Assembly: GCF_040802235.1 (NCBI RefSeq)
Contig: NC_133172.1
Span: forward strand, 60,519,613 to 60,583,612
Source of the DNA: Manis javanica
Lineage: Eukaryota; Chordata; Mammalia; Pholidota; Manidae
Reading direction: 5' to 3'
DNA length: 64,000 bases
Shown here: positions 41,101-54,735 of the stretch, piece by piece
Numbering within the stretch: the first letter of the stretch is position 1
Layout: the number at the start of each line of letters is the position of its first letter
Program-made: the position numbers and the translations under genes
Notes under the pieces: generated by a model
The model's database searches: none
What the model saw: only the letters and a program-made list of their open reading frames with translations
What the model was told of the DNA's origin: nothing

Positions 41101-43849
41101 GTGATTGTGCTTAGCACAGCGTCTAGTGACTCTCAGAAGCTCCACACCATCACCTCAACCCTCATTTGGAGGACTTTGCTCTCTTGGCAATGGTCCTCCC
41201 TGTTCACTGGGTGCTTGCCTCAGCAACCCTTGCTGTGTGACCTTGAGCCAGTTACTCCCCTTCTCTGGGCTTTGGTTCTTGTGATCTGCCAAATGAAGGG
41301 GCCTCTAATGCCTTCTTCATTTCAGACCTATTGGGGCACTTGACTTAGAACAGAGTTTCAGATTCAGCCCACACATTTCAAAAATCACCTCAGTATTTCT
41401 CATCCTCAGCATCCTGCAGTCATTTCCTACGTTATTCATTCCAACCAGAGCTGATTCCAAAGCATCTATAACCTTACATTCCAAGATGCACACCAATCAA
41501 GAGAAAAAATCGGCAGCTGAATGGAAATAAAAATTCCTCTCAATTTCAGAGCCGGTTGGATTCCAGCAGGCAGTGAAGAGTTGAATCACAGCCTATGCAT
41601 TTCACTCTTGCTCACCGCGCACTCTGTTATTCTGCACGCATGCATTACTTCATTTACAATGTACGGCCAGAGGAAGACAGGCAGCCTGCAGAGAGAAAAG
41701 TGCTTTGAAATCCTGGGAGTCCTTCCCAAGCTTTCGCATTTTCCAACTGCAAAAACCCAGACCCAGAGAGCTGAAATGACTTGTCCAAGGTCACACAGTG
41801 AATCCAGACCCTACCCAGGACTCCGTCTCCCAGCTGGGGCTCTTCTTAGAACCTCCCCGACCACCAAACTGCCCTTTCTGCTTTCCCTGCACGAACCCAA
41901 CTCTGCAATGCACTGCCCCCAAGACAGCATAGCCGGCACACAAAACTCCTTCCAGAGCCTGGGAAAGGTAGTCACTCAAAAAGCGTTTTGGCCAAGGCTG
42001 TGTAACAGCACACACCCACCCCTGCAGCAAGCACAAACTCCTGCCCCCAAGTTTAACTCACCCTTCTGTCTCAGGGAGCCCGTCTCCAGCTGTGTCTGTG
42101 CCCGGCAAGGGGAGCCCATGTCTCGATGCCCAGGAAAGAGACAGGTTTGTGGTAGAGATGAAGGGGAAGAAAAGAAAAATCCCAAACACAGCAGGTTCTG
42201 GCAGAGTTACTTTGCGACCTTTCTTCTGTTTCTCCTCCTCCAGAAACCAGAAGTCCATTCATTCTGCATCTCTCTCTCCAGCAGCTGCACAGCAGCCCTG
42301 GGGGAGTGGGGTGGGGCTTTTAAAATGACCCAGAAGCCCTTTCCCCTGTGAGAGGTGAGGGTCTGAGGGGTTCATGGTAGGAGGGAGCTGGGCCGGCTGT
42401 CCTGCCTTAGCCACGGCCTTTGCACTCGGAGTCCCACAGGGACAGCCAGTGTGGTCCTGCAAGAGACAGCAGCGGTGGTGGGGGTGGAGTGGGAAGGGCT
42501 TGGAAATAATCTCTCCATCAGCCAGGCAGCAGGAGTAGCCGCAGCTCTGGAAGGCAAGGCGCTCTGTCCTCTGGGGCCAGGGCATCTGGCTTAGCTGTCC
42601 CCAGTACCCTGGAGGCTCCTGGGGTGTGCTGGGATGGGGAGGTGCTCAGGTAGAGGCTGAGGACCTTTTTGCTGCTTTTAACCAGTCTGGGGACAGATTT
42701 GGAGAATCCCAGTGTCAGAGTGCTGGGTGGTTGTTCCAGGGGCTACATCATGGACCAGGGAGAGGTGTGAGCACGGAGTCACACCTACCTGGCCCCCGGC
42801 TCTGATGTGAATGGCTGAGTGACCTCAGGCAGGTGACTTACTGCCTCTGAGCATCAGTTTCCTCGTTTGTAAAAAATATGAGAAGGAAAGGGGTTCAGGG
42901 ACGTCATACCGTGTGCCCCAGAGCCGGCTCCTGCTGTGGTAGGGAGGAAGGGAGAGGCACGGTTCTAGCCCCAGCCCTGCGCCGTCTCACTGTGTGTCCC
43001 CAGCTGGTCCCCGTACCTCTCTGGGCCTCTGTTTCCTTACTGGTCAAGTGAGGGCATTCGAGGCTGTGATAGCTGAAATTGCAAAACCGTTTTCTCATGT
43101 GAGTGCTCAGCATACACTGGCTCTTCTTAATTTTCTTAAGAGGTTCTGAGTCCGTCTCCTGGCTTCCAAAGGTGAGTTATCACCATCAGCTCCATTTGCA
43201 GATGAGGCCCGGAGGTCTGGGGAAGAGGCTTGCTCACGGTCACCTTGCTGGTGGGAAGCTGCACCCACAGAACTTTGAGTTGTGATGCAAGGATCTGGGA
43301 GTGAGGAAGGCCTGAGCTCAAGCCATCCACAGCTACCTGGAGGCAGGAGCTGCTAGTCTCTGTGGGCAATCCGTGGCCTGGGAAATGGGGGCGAATTCAG
43401 GCAGGAGCAGAGGAGCTGGCTGAGTGGAGGTGATCTAGGGTAGTGGTTTTGCTTGAAATCCAAGGTCTCTGCAGAAATAACGGAGGGGCCTGGAATGGGG
43501 GGGGGGGCGACACAGGGGTGCACTCACCATGCCAGCTGTGCTCTGAATGGTTTTGCACAGTGAGTCTGTAAGTGGAACCACACGTGGCCCAGTCTCCACC
43601 CTCAGCCCGATCAGAGAGACCCAGGGGCCCCTTGGTGAGGATGACACTCTTCCGTCTTCCCCTGACCCCCCAGTTCTCTCAGCTCCTAAAGCTGGTCCAA
43701 CGTCTCAAGGGCTGGACTCCAAAATGTTTCTTCCAACTCATGCTGCTCTCCCTCTCTCTGCCTCCCCTAGCTCTTTATTACCTTAACCTCTGACTAAATG
43801 TCCCCCCACCACACCTGGGCCTCTCAGTTCTCTTGGGGTTTGGAGTGCA

Positions 43850-44070
43850 TGTTTTCAAATCAAGAATTTACCGCTTCCCGGCTGGGTGACCTTGAGCAAA
43901 TTCCTTAACCTCTCTGTACCTCGCTTCCCTCATCTGTGAAATGAAGATGCTAGCGCCCACCTACTGATTTGTTGTTGACTGTCAAACAAATCCATTTTCA
44001 TATGTAAGGTGCTGAGAAGAGAGACTGGGGCAAAGCAGGTCCCACTTAAGTGCTTGCTGTTATTAAGATC
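43850..44070 (+). repeat. MIR SINE
   Basis: 'gctgggtgaccttgagcaaat', 'ccttaacctctctgtacctcg', 'cctcatctgtgaaatgaaga' and 'gtaaggtgctgagaag'. Confidence 0.8.
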
Positions 44071-44654
44071 ATCACCTTAACTTCTGTCCACATCATACAA
44101 CAAGGGTTTTATTTGAAGAAAGGAGCCTGCTGTTAAATAAGTTTTTGAAGAGAAAAATTGAGAGGCACTGATCTAGTACAAGCCCCACATAACTCGAAGA
44201 GGAACTGAGACTCAGAGAGGTGCAGAGATTTGTCTGACCGCTCACGGCCAGTGGATGGCAGGGCCCTGCTCGGGTGGGACTCCTAGTCCAGTGCCCTTGC
44301 CACAGCCTCTGGGTCTTCCCTCAATACTGTCACTCTGCCTGGGCCCCAGGACCCGTGGCTTTAGCCACAGGACCCTGGCTGGTCAGCCCCACCCCAGGGC
44401 ATTCACTGAGTCCTTCCCCAGGGCTTGGTAAAGTCCAGTCACCTTTGAGCTTAATGCCCTGCCTTCCTGCCCCCAGGGTCCCTCCCTTTTGTGTACACAG
44501 GAGCTCAGCTCTCCAGGGACGGTAGCCCAGCCTCCTTCTCTTTCCAGTATCCTGGAGGTCTGGGACACAGGAACGCCTGTGCCAGTTCATCCTTGATTTT
44601 TCTGATGGACTGCCATGTGCCATGGCTTCTGATAAGGGTCGGGCCACAGTGAAC

Positions 44655-45190
44655 ATGTATGTCTCCCAGCACGGCTGTAACAAAACCCACAAACAGTGTG
44701 GCTCAAAACAACACGTTCGTTACTTGTGGTTCTGGAGGCCAGAGCCCAAATGGACCTTAAGGGGTTAAAATCACTGTGTTGCCCAGGCTGAGGCCTGCTG
44801 GAGGCTCTGGGGGCGAATCTGTTCCCAGCACGTAGGGGTTCCCTGCCGCCCTTGGCTCGTGGTTGCATCCCACCTCCTCTGCCTCTGTCCTCGCATCTCC
44901 TCCTACGAGGCCCCTGCCTCCCTCTTATAAGGACCCTTGTGATGACGTTGAGCCCCCCAGATAATTCAGAATAATCTCTGAATTTTAAGGTCTTTAACTT
45001 AATCACACCTGCAAAGTTCCTTTAGCCATGTTAGTAATATATTTGCGGGTCCTGGGGATTGAGATGTAGACATTTTTTAACTCAGTGAGACCCATTTTGG
45101 ACTTTTGACCTCTAGAAGTATAAGATAATGAATCAGTGCTGTCCTAAACTACTGAGTGTGTGCATGGTATTTGTTATGGCAGTGATGGCT
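44655..45190. repeat. Two MLT1-type LTR pieces in opposite orientation
   Basis: 44655-45075 reads as the reverse complement of an MLT1-type LTR ('cacggctgtaacaaaaccc' ... 'cctggggattgagatgtagacat'). 45082-45190 then reads the LTR 3' end on the plus strand ('cagtgagacccattttggac', 'cttttgacctctagaagtat', 'tatttgttatggcagtgatgg'). So the block holds two pieces or a rearranged copy. Confidence 0.6.
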
Positions 45191-46059
45191 GACCCATGCA
45201 AGCCCTGATGCGGGGAGTGGGGGTGCAGGTCACAAACTGACCATCAGAGACACTCCCCATTTGTTGAGGGGAAAGTCCTGCCCTATCTGTACAGCCAGGC
45301 TTCCCAGCGGCATCTGCATTCAGAAGGCAGGACCCATCCAGCCATGCAGGAGACATTTATTGAGCATCTACTGTGGGGGCTGCTGCTTGCTGGCCATGTG
45401 ACATTGGACAAGTCACCCTCCCTTGTGTGCCTGAGCGGGGTGGGGGAGATGAAGCCCCACCTCACATGCACATTGTAAGGAACACATGCGCTAGGCCACG
45501 GGCGGCACTGATGTCAGGGCTTGGCTCCCGGTAAACCTTCAATACGAAATTATTCTTAATCATCACTGTTATTTATTGTTGACAGAGCTCCAGTCTCCTG
45601 ACAACGGAGCATGAGAAGAGCCCGAGCAGCCAGACCCCAGTGGGTGGTGAGCAAGCACAGGCGGCAGATAACTGGTGGTGTGCGGTTTATTGGTAACAAC
45701 TGGCTTTCCGGGGGAAAAAGCCCTGCTGTGTAGAGTTGGCCGGTTAACAGTGGTGCCTCCCGCCATGACCAGTTTCATGCTGCTAACCCTTAGCATCTTC
45801 AGCGTGGAGTTGGGAAGAGATGCTAATGATTGGCTCTGGCCAGCTTGGCCGTGGGCTCCAGTCCGTCACTGCACACAGCCTACCCATAGGCCAGGACAGC
45901 GCTCCCCAAGGCGGGACCCCGAGTGGGCCCTCATGGGCCAGCAGCGAGGACTGTGAAGGACAAGAACAGAGATGCAGAAGTGATGGGGCTCTCTACGTCG
46001 CTGGGGGCTGGCTGTGGGAGCCACTGGCGATGAAAGCTGCGGTTCTCCATCTTGGGATA

Positions 46060-46195
46060 TTCTACTATCACACCTCAGATCTTTTTAAAAACTCCAGTGA
46101 CTGGGCCACAACCAGATCAGTAGAATCAGAACTTCCAGGGTCAGGGCCCCACTTGTAGTATTGCTTCACAAGCTCCCCTAGGTGACTGTGATGTG
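46060..46195 (-). repeat. MER5-type DNA transposon remnant
   Basis: 'ctactatcacacctcagat', 'agaatcagaacttccagggtc' and 'ctcccctaggtgactgtgatg' are MER5-like phrases. Confidence 0.45.
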
Positions 46196-46339
46196 CAGCT
46201 GGGGTGGGAGCTTGGAGCCGGGAGTGACAGGATCAGGTCTGCAAGTTCCAGACCCACTTTAGCTCACTCAAGTATTGCTGGAGGCCGTGCACGAGCCTTT
46301 TAAAGGCCAGTTTGGCTCTGTTGATCAAAATAACAAATG

Positions 46340-46830
46340 CAGATGCTCTCTGACCTACAATTGCACATGTAGGAAATCTATTCTGTATATATGCTCACGC
46401 GTGTGTACAAAGATATATGTATAAAGATATTCATTCCAGCATTGTTTGTGGTGGCAGTGGATTGAAAATGCCCAAAGGATCCCTCCTTAAGGGACTAGCT
46501 AAACAAATCGTTATTAAGGCAAGAGAAAACTCCGCAGCCATTAAGAGAGGAATCTACATGTACTGATGTGGAAGACCAGCAAGATGCATGAAGAGCAAGA
46601 TGCAGAAAGATCAGACCGAATGCCCCAGTTTACGTAAAAAATAGACAAGAAGGGTGTGTGTATGCACAGAATATTTATTTCTGAAAAATGGGTAAAAAAC
46701 TAGAAACTAGGTTTGTCTCTAGGGTGGGAAACTGAGGGGTCTTGAGGAGAGGCAAGGGGGAAATTTCATTTCCTCTATCATTTTGTATTGTTTAATTTAA
46801 AAAAATTATGAGCATGTATTGATTTAAAAA
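46340..46830 (+). repeat. L1 fragment
   Basis: 'gatattcattccagcattgtt', 'agggactagctaaacaaat', 'gaccagcaagatgcatgaag' and a closing A/T-rich tail match old L1 3' sequence. Confidence 0.7.
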
Positions 46831-47439
46831 ACGTTTTTAAAAAGTTAAATTAAAAGACACCTTGGTACCAATGGGGAGGACGAGACAGCCTGGAAGAAAA
46901 GAGCTCATTTATCAGACCAGGCAGGAGGTGATAAGGCTGTGAACAGACAGGGGTTGTGGGGCTGGAGGGGAGGGAGGCTGGGAGAGGAGCCATTGGACGT
47001 GGGAACCAAGTGGAAAGTGCTGGATAAACAGTAGTGCGTGAGCCCTGCCCTGCCCTGCCTTCAGCTGTTTCAACCTCAAGCACACCCCATCAAGAATATT
47101 TTGTTGGTGGCCAAGGCTGTAGACCCCACTGGAGAGACCTGATCGCAGCCTTTGGGCTGCCGGGGTCATTCAGCATGAGCTCACTGGGGGTACCAAGCAA
47201 CTCAGTAATTTTCATTATGAACTCGAAGTACAAGGGCACTCAGATCATTCACCCCTGAGAGTTCCAACATCATGATGCCTCCAGGAGCCAGGCAGAGATG
47301 ACATGAGACAGGCTGGGTGCATGCTGTGCTATGGTGGAATGTGGGTCCAATGTTGAGTCGCTTTCCCTTTGGGAAGAAGAGCTGTTATCCTGATTTTTAT
47401 GCTAAATCTCTCACATTCTGAATGTTGCCAACGAACCCA

Positions 47440-47815
47440 GAAGTTTGCAAAGCACCTGAGCCGGACTCAGGCATATCTGATGATGCAACAATTCTGCTCC
47501 TACTTGTACACCCAGGAGAAACGTCACCTGTGCTCACCCAAAAGCATGGACTACACGGCTGGGCGCCCCACTGGAGCACCCACTACCAGGAGAAGGGAAA
47601 CTGTACATTCACACAGTGGAACGCCGTCCAGCAAGGAGAATTCACATGCTCCAGCCAGAAGAATGGTTACCTTTGGGGGTACAGAGTGGATTCTGGGGGC
47701 TGATCATGTTGCTTGATCTGTTCCCCCAGAGGCTGACTGCATTGTGTTGAATTCGTGCAAATGATGTGTGCACTTAATCTGTATTTAAATTTAAAAAGCT
47801 TTTTTTTTTTTTAAA
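47440..47815 (+). repeat. L1-like fragment ending in a poly(T/A)-rich tract
   Basis: 'gatgcaacaattctgctcctac', 'tgtacacccaggagaaacg' and 'acacagtggaacgccgtcc' resemble a diverged L1 ORF2/3' end. A T14 run lies near 47800-47813. Confidence 0.5.
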
Positions 47816-48404
47816 CAACCATTGCCATGAAGGGTCCGATAAAGCATTTCACGGGCTGGATTCAGCCTTGGGTGTGCGACAACCCGGTGGTCACAGTGAA
47901 TGGCTCTGAAGAGGCCCCTGAAGCCTGTGTGTATGCCCAGCTCTGTGTCTTCCCTGGACTGTGCCACCCCCTTCCCACCCCACCCCCTGGGATTTTGAGG
48001 TCCTTGAGGGCACAGAAGTCAGCGGTGAAGGTCTGCCTACCACCGTCCACCACACTCTATCTTCCTTTTTCATAAGGGGGTAGAGAGATGGGTGGACCAC
48101 TTACAGCGGCTTAAGCTTTCTGTTTGAAAATATCACACAAGATGTAACACTCTCCGGTGAAAGATGCAGGCACTTTCTGAACGTGTGTCTGTCCTCAGGG
48201 ACCTTGCAGGAGTGGTGGACTGTCAGGGCCAGTCTCTGCTACAAAGGAGAGATGTTTGGGTGTCAGGCAGCTGGGCCCTTTGGATGCTGAGGTCTTTCTG
48301 TTGAAGGACGGGTTACTCTCCAAGGAGACAGGAATGTCATTATATTCTGGTTGGGGGTTACAGAGTGGAGCCCATGCTGAAACCTCACCTCCCCCCACCG
48401 CCTA

Positions 48405-48900
48405 GTGCCTATAGCTTTTCATTATGACATTTTTCAAACAAATGGAAAAATTGCAAGATGAATACAAAGAATGTCCCTATTCACTGCCTAGGCTCTTAAT
48501 TACTAGAATTTTGTCATATTGACTTTTATATCAATATATATGTTTTATTCTGAAACATTTCAAAGTAAACTACCGTAAGTTAACACAGTAAGATGCTGGG
48601 ACAATTCACCCTGAATTCTTCAGCACAGACATCCAGAAAAATAAAAGTAATTTTCTGCATAACCACAGAACCATTACCACATCTAACACCATTAACAACA
48701 GTTACTAAGTCCCTAATGCTGTCTACTGCCCAGTCTATAAGCAAATTTCTGTGTCTCCAAATTGATAGTTGTTTTTCGAAGACCAAGATCCAATTAAGGA
48801 TGACACATAATGAACATTTGCTGATTGTGTTCCTTTCCTCTGCTAATTCCAACAGTCTTCCTGTGCCACCCCAGAACTTTCTTTCCCTCCCCCATCCCGC
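48405..48900. repeat. Old L1 (L1M-type) 3' UTR fragment
   Basis: 'tgaaacatttcaaagtaaac', 'cagacatccagaaaaataaa' and 'accacagaaccattaccac' are typical of old L1 3' UTR sequence, related to the copy at 12890-13360. Confidence 0.65.
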
Positions 48901-49739
48901 CCCCATGACATCGACTTTCTAAAGAGATGAGGCCAGGTTGCCTGCAGACTGTTCCCCCTGGATTTACCCCATTGTTCTGAAGAGCCCATCTCTCCTATTT
49001 CTGGAAATTAGGTCTAAAGGATTGATTACACTCAGGTTAGATAGTTTTGGCAAGCACGCTTCATAGGTGGGCATGCTGGGAGTTCCCGATGCCTGGCTGT
49101 CCCCTGTGGGTGACGCCAAGATGTATTGCTGGGGTAAGGCAGCCACAGCAGACGTGTCCATTGTAAGGGACCGCCTTTCATTTTCCAGTTAGCAAGTATT
49201 CTGGGATGATGTTTGGAGTGAAATACTTTTTATTCTTTGGAGTGAAACACTTCTAATTCTTTGGTGGAGAGGATACCGGAACTCAGGAGGAGGGGTTACT
49301 GGGAAGGGGATGCATAACCCCGTGTCCCCTCCCACCTAGGTGAACAACCTGTTAGGGAATCACCAATCACCCCGCTATTACCAATTAGAAATTGATTCTA
49401 ATTAGGAGAATCCTAGGAAGATTTTTGCAGGAAGGGGAGGGTCTGACTGTGTCCTGGGGGTCCTCATCCAGTCAGGGTATCTTCTTTTTCTTAGTCCCTC
49501 TGATCTTGGGGTGGAGCATCTGGTAATACAGGTCTGCCCATGGGCCCCAGAACACAACAGAAAATGTGCCTACAGACGCGAATGTTCACGCTACATTTGA
49601 TAAGTGAAATCGAGGGAAAAATAAAATGTAAAAATATTTGTCGAGGGGCTAAGCGCGTATCTCTGAATGGAAGGCCTAGATGTGATCTATGTTGTTGTCG
49701 TGTATCCATGTTTTTATTTTGCGTGCAAAGTTAAAGTAT

Positions 49740-50000
49740 CATGTGATTGAGCAGGCAGGCTCTGGAGTCAGATTGTCTCCAAATACCAGCTCTTTCAATT
49801 TCTAACTTGGTAACCTTGGCCAAGTCACTTTGACTCTCTGAAGCTGTTTCTTCAGCTGTAAAATGAGGCTAATAATAGGACAATAGTACCTGCCTCAAAG
49901 GTGGGATTATTGTAAGGATTTAGTAAGATAATGCATGCAAAGCCTTTAGCATAGTGTCCGGCATAAAGTAGGAAGTCAAGGTTAGGGATTATTCTTAGTT
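49740..50000 (+). repeat. MIR SINE, nearly full length
   Basis: 'aggcaggctctggagtcag', 'ggtaaccttggccaagtcactt', 'gtttcttcagctgtaaaatgag', 'attgtaaggatttagtaag' and 'catagtgtccggcataaagta'. Confidence 0.85.
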
Positions 50001-53000
50001 GTATTATTAAAAACTTTCTAAACAGAGAAAAGCTTATGTAATTACACTAGAAAAAGGCAAAAAGCTGTAAATACACACAGAACCCTTAAGGAAAAAAAAA
50101 GACAACTGGGTCTCTAAGGCCCTAACAACAGCATCTTGTATGAGTACATGTGTGTATTTTATCAGGAGAATAAGCCTAGATTTACTGCTGGAAAAAATCT
50201 CATAATTTGCTTCCATACTTTTTAAGAGCCATTTGCTCCAGACATATTCTGCCTTCGTGAAGATTTTGAAAAATCTAGGGCAGTGATTTTCCTTAGAGAG
50301 GAGCAAGAAGGTTGCCAGAAAAGTATGCTGCCCTGTGGATCCTCAATATTCTGGAGTCAGTACTTACTCAGGAAAGACAGATGCTAAAAGCCGTAGAGTA
50401 ATTGACCTGATTTTATTTTAATGCAGAAGTTTGTTCTCTGCTGGAATGCAAAACCTTTGTTACCCTAAAAGGAAAGGTTTGTTTGACTTGTTTTGCTGTC
50501 AGCAGAAATTCTGGCTTTTGCATTCAACAACCTCCATGGCAAAATAAATGGGAGGAACACGCAGGACTATCGGGTTTACGTAGAGCAAGTCTGGAAGAGC
50601 AAACAGTGGTGGAGAAGTGGGGTGATGGTCGCCTCACCCCAGCAGGAGTGGATGGCAGACCATGGCAGCCCTTGGTCAGGTCACGGGAGCAGGGCCGGCC
50701 TGGCTCTGAGAAGCAGCTCATATCAAGCTCCATTGCAGAGTGCAAAGTCGGGCCAGAGCTGGAGGTTTTTCAATTATGCTCCTGGCATAGGGGCTGGCAT
50801 GGAATGGGCATACAGTAAGCAGTAGATGGATGGACAAACAGAGAATTAGATGGAGTGGGAGGCACTTTCTTGACCTCTGACCTCCTGGGGACTGTGCTTG
50901 GCAGCTCGGACCAGAATGCAAAGGAAACAATGGTTTTTGTTCACATTTCTACATTCCAGGTAGGGCTCCCCTGGCTAATGGTAAGGATACTTATTAATGA
51001 TCTATCATCTCTCCCTTGGACATATGGCTCCGGGGTGATAGAAATTAAGATTTGTTTTCTTCCCCATAATTTTCCACATTGCCTAAATTTCCTACAATGA
51101 GCATGTGTGTTTTCATATATCTGTATGAAATTGATGTAAAAAAATCCAAATGCACCCTTTCTTCTTAGTAATGGATCACTGTTTTCCATCATGTGGTGCA
51201 TGTTCTCCAGACCCATTTCCACACATTTCGTAGTAAATGCCTGAGGCTTTCCGCACGCCTTACATCATGGCCTCGGTCAACCCTCCAGCAACTCACAGAT
51301 AGGGACTCTTCGTGTGATCTTATCACAGATGCCGAAACAGAAGATCAGAGAGGTGAAGCAACGTGCCCAAGGTCACTCAGCAGGGGACAGGGAGGGTCTG
51401 ACACCCCAGCCCATGCCATTAAACACCGGATGCGCTGCTCCATCCTTGTCAACATAATACAGCAAAGTTAACGTGCAAATGTTTTTTGTGTCTTAAAAGG
51501 TGAATTTTTTCTTTTTTTTTCAATTAAAGGTGAGGACGATGGCCATCTGATGGGTGCAGAGGGCCTGCTGATGTCTTCTTCCTATGGCTGAAAAGATGAG
51601 ACCAGCTGCCCAAGGGGGGCACTGGAACACCCCGGGAACCAGGTGCATGGGGTCACCTTGGGAAACAGCTCTGCTGGATCAAAGTGACTGCGATGCAGAG
51701 CGTGTGACCCAAGTACAGGGGCTAACGTACTGCCCGGACTGTGGGGCTGGGAAGACGAGGATGGGCACCTCTTCCAGGGACTCTGCTCTCCTTGCACACA
51801 GGCTGTCCTTTGTCACCTCTGTGTCACATGTCAGAGCACCTCTGGGACCTCCTTCACCCCCATGACCCCTACATCACTAAGGCACAAGAGGTCACAGTGC
51901 CCATGGGCACTTGGGAGAGGTAGGCTGACCTCTGAGACGCCGCCCGCTGCCCCTGTACATGCAGAGCTCCAGCTGCACAGGGCAAGGGGCGCACCCAGGG
52001 GGCTGAGGGGCAGAGGGGCGGCCCTCCCCCAAGCCCTGGCCCCAGTGTGCAGCCTGCCCCTCGTCGTTTGGAGCTCCTTCCCACGAGCGTCATTCTGACA
52101 CCTCCAGAGCCTACTCCCAGGCTGAGTGGGTCGAGTTCAATTTGGCAGCAGTGGGCATTCCATTGCTCTCTGTGGCACTGCCTTCCTCCACCGCAGGTAG
52201 GGAGGGCTTTGAAGATGAAAGTAGAAGAGAAAGCAATTACTTAAGGAAAAGCATGGGAACTTGAGACAAGAAACCTAGATTAAAAACCAGGAGGTTCAAA
52301 TTGTCAAACCCTGGCAGCGTGCCCTTCATGCCCCACCAAAGATGGATTGCAGCCTACATCTGCAGAATGCATTATAGTTTCTAAATAAGCGTGTCGTGCT
52401 TCAGTCCTGCTGGATTCCATAGGTCTCTGGTAAGGGTGTAGCACTCCAATCACACAGATATGGATGCCCAGGCCCAGAGAGGCTGAGAGCCTGGCCCAGG
52501 GTCACACAGCTTCAAAAAAACCAGAACAGGAATTGGAACCCAAGTTCAAAGTCTCTATGACTTTAGGTCCCTCTTCCTCTCGCGATGGTTCAATAGGATG
52601 ATGTACCTGTTACTGCAGAAAGCATTCAGTGAGGCTTTCTGTGGCTGACCTCTTCTATTCATGATATATTAATTTGAGGCTGAGAAACCTCAAACCATTT
52701 GCAAATATGTTTAGAAAGAAAAATAAATTCTGTGATACTGTTGGGGACACTTAAGTTATCAGAAATTACATGGAAGACGATTGCTTTGGGTAAAAAGTGG
52801 ACTATTCATTATGGAATCCATTGATGATGGTAGCCCTGGAACAAGGCAATTCAATGGGTTCCCACAGCCTAATTCTGATGCTCGTGTATGTGGAGAAGCC
52901 AGATTTCCATTTGAGCTCAATATTGTCAGGCCTGGTTGTCTTCCTGGCTCACAGTTATTAAATGCCTGGGGTTGATATAATTTTTATAGGGTGAGATAGT

Positions 53001-53129
53001 AACTGTTGCTTAATGGGGCAGAATTTGCAGTACAATTAAGCCCTGGGTAACTGGACAGCCCCACCCAGAAAGGCCAGCGAGCTCCTCCAGTGGTGTGGTG
53101 GCAGGCAGGGTGCTTCGCTTCTGATACTG

Positions 53130-54170
53130 ATGATGAGAGGATTATCCAGGCTAAGAGGGACAGGAAAAGTGTCCGAAGCAGAGGGAACAGCCTCTGCTAA
53201 AGCCAGGAGCTGAGAGAACCTGATGCCCAGAAGTACTTAAAGGGAGACCAGTACATAACAGCAGGCAGAGTTAGGGGTGGGGTGGATGTTGGAGAGCTAG
53301 GCAGGGAGTCGACCAGAAAGCCACTGTAAGGCACGGAAAGTACTGGGGGCTTTATTCTAGGGGTCTGCTGGCGCACTGGGGCAGAGCCCCACTGGGACCA
53401 GGTTAATGCTCTGCTGAGGCCTGCTGTCTACACTGGGGTGAGCAGAGGGAACAGGCTTCACGGAGTTGCTGATGCAGCATTTGATGGGGTTGAAGGACGA
53501 GGCAGAGGGCAGCATCCTGGATTCCTCCTGGGCTCCGGTCTGGGGGACAGGAGGACCCTTTAAGGACATGGACAATAGAGAAGGACCAGCTTTGGCAGGA
53601 GACAATGATGGCTTCAGTTGTGAAGACACTGCCTTTGAGAGACCAGTGGTGCTTAAATGTTGTGACACTTGGGTTTCAGAATGAGGGGCATTCCCTAGGT
53701 GGACAGGAGGGATAAGAGAACAGCATGTTAGGCCAAGAGAATGGCATGTACTGGTGCTCAGAGGCCTCGGGGGGCAGGATCTCTTCTCAGAACAGAGAGG
53801 AGTTTCATGTGATGGCAACACAGGGGCCTTAAGTGACAGGACCAGGAGAAAGCTGCAAAATGAGGGTGGTGAGTTAGGCTAGGGCCAGGCTGTGAAGGAC
53901 TTTGCATGTCTTGGAGTTTGCACCTGCCCTGTGAGCCCCAGATCGCTTCCTGAGGGTGCTAAGCAGAGAAGTGATGTGAGCAAGTCTTTGTTTTTGGAAG
54001 GAGGCCAGGGCACAGAGGGCCCCTGCTGGTGGTGAGAGAAGTTAATGCTGATGCTAATGCTTTGAACTGGGATTTTCAAGCCCTGTGATCAAGCAGCTAA
54101 ATCAGCAGCTGGGCATGGGGAGCTGGGCATCAGGTGGGGAGTTCATTAAATATAGATATTTGATGATGAG
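53130..54170. repeat. Ancient dispersed repeat sequence, family not assigned
   Basis: Contains 'cgaagcagagggaacagcc', 'aggctgtgaaggactttgcatg' and 'gcagagaagtgatgtgagcaag', phrases of a frequent old mammalian repeat. Related text occurs near 4120-4380, 54830-55090 and 63350-63420. Confidence 0.4.
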
Positions 54171-54359
54171 TTAAGGTGATTATGGAGTCTGATTCAGAGG
54201 ATTAAAGGTGCAAACAGCCTGTTGGCTTCTGTCACTTGGCAATAAAAGTCCTTGTCAGAAAGGGGTGGGGCAGCCAGGCCCCTTCAAACACCGACGGGAG
54301 ATTATTTAGCATCAGCAACGTCAGTCCAGCTCAGTCTGGTAGCCGCCTGTTGGCATTTT

Positions 54360-54735
54360 ACATCTTTTCTTCCTTGCATCTGTTTACTCATCCCCATTCC
54401 CACCCATCCTTCTGGGCACCCATCCATCCCTTCTCTCATTCTTCCCATCATTCCATTGGACCATCTTTCTATCCTTTCACCCACCCAAACATCCTTCCAT
54501 CTGTACTTTTTTTCACCCACTACCAATCCTTCCATCCACTCATCCTTCCAGCCACCTATCCATCCCTGCTTCAGCCTTTCCTTCTCTCCTCCCATCATCC
54601 ATTTTCCACCTGTCTGTCCTTCTATCCAACTCTCTATACCCATGCTTCTATCTGTCATCCCCCCCTCTCCACCCATTTCCCACCCACCCATCCCTTCGTC
54701 TTCCCCTCTAGCCCTCAGTCTCCCATCCATTCAGC
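54360..54735. repeat. Degenerate (CCAT)n / (CATC)n array
   Basis: About 370 bases dominated by catc, ccat and cttc tetranucleotides with many interruptions; nearly purine-free on the plus strand. It opens long but meaningless reading frames on both strands. Confidence 0.85.
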
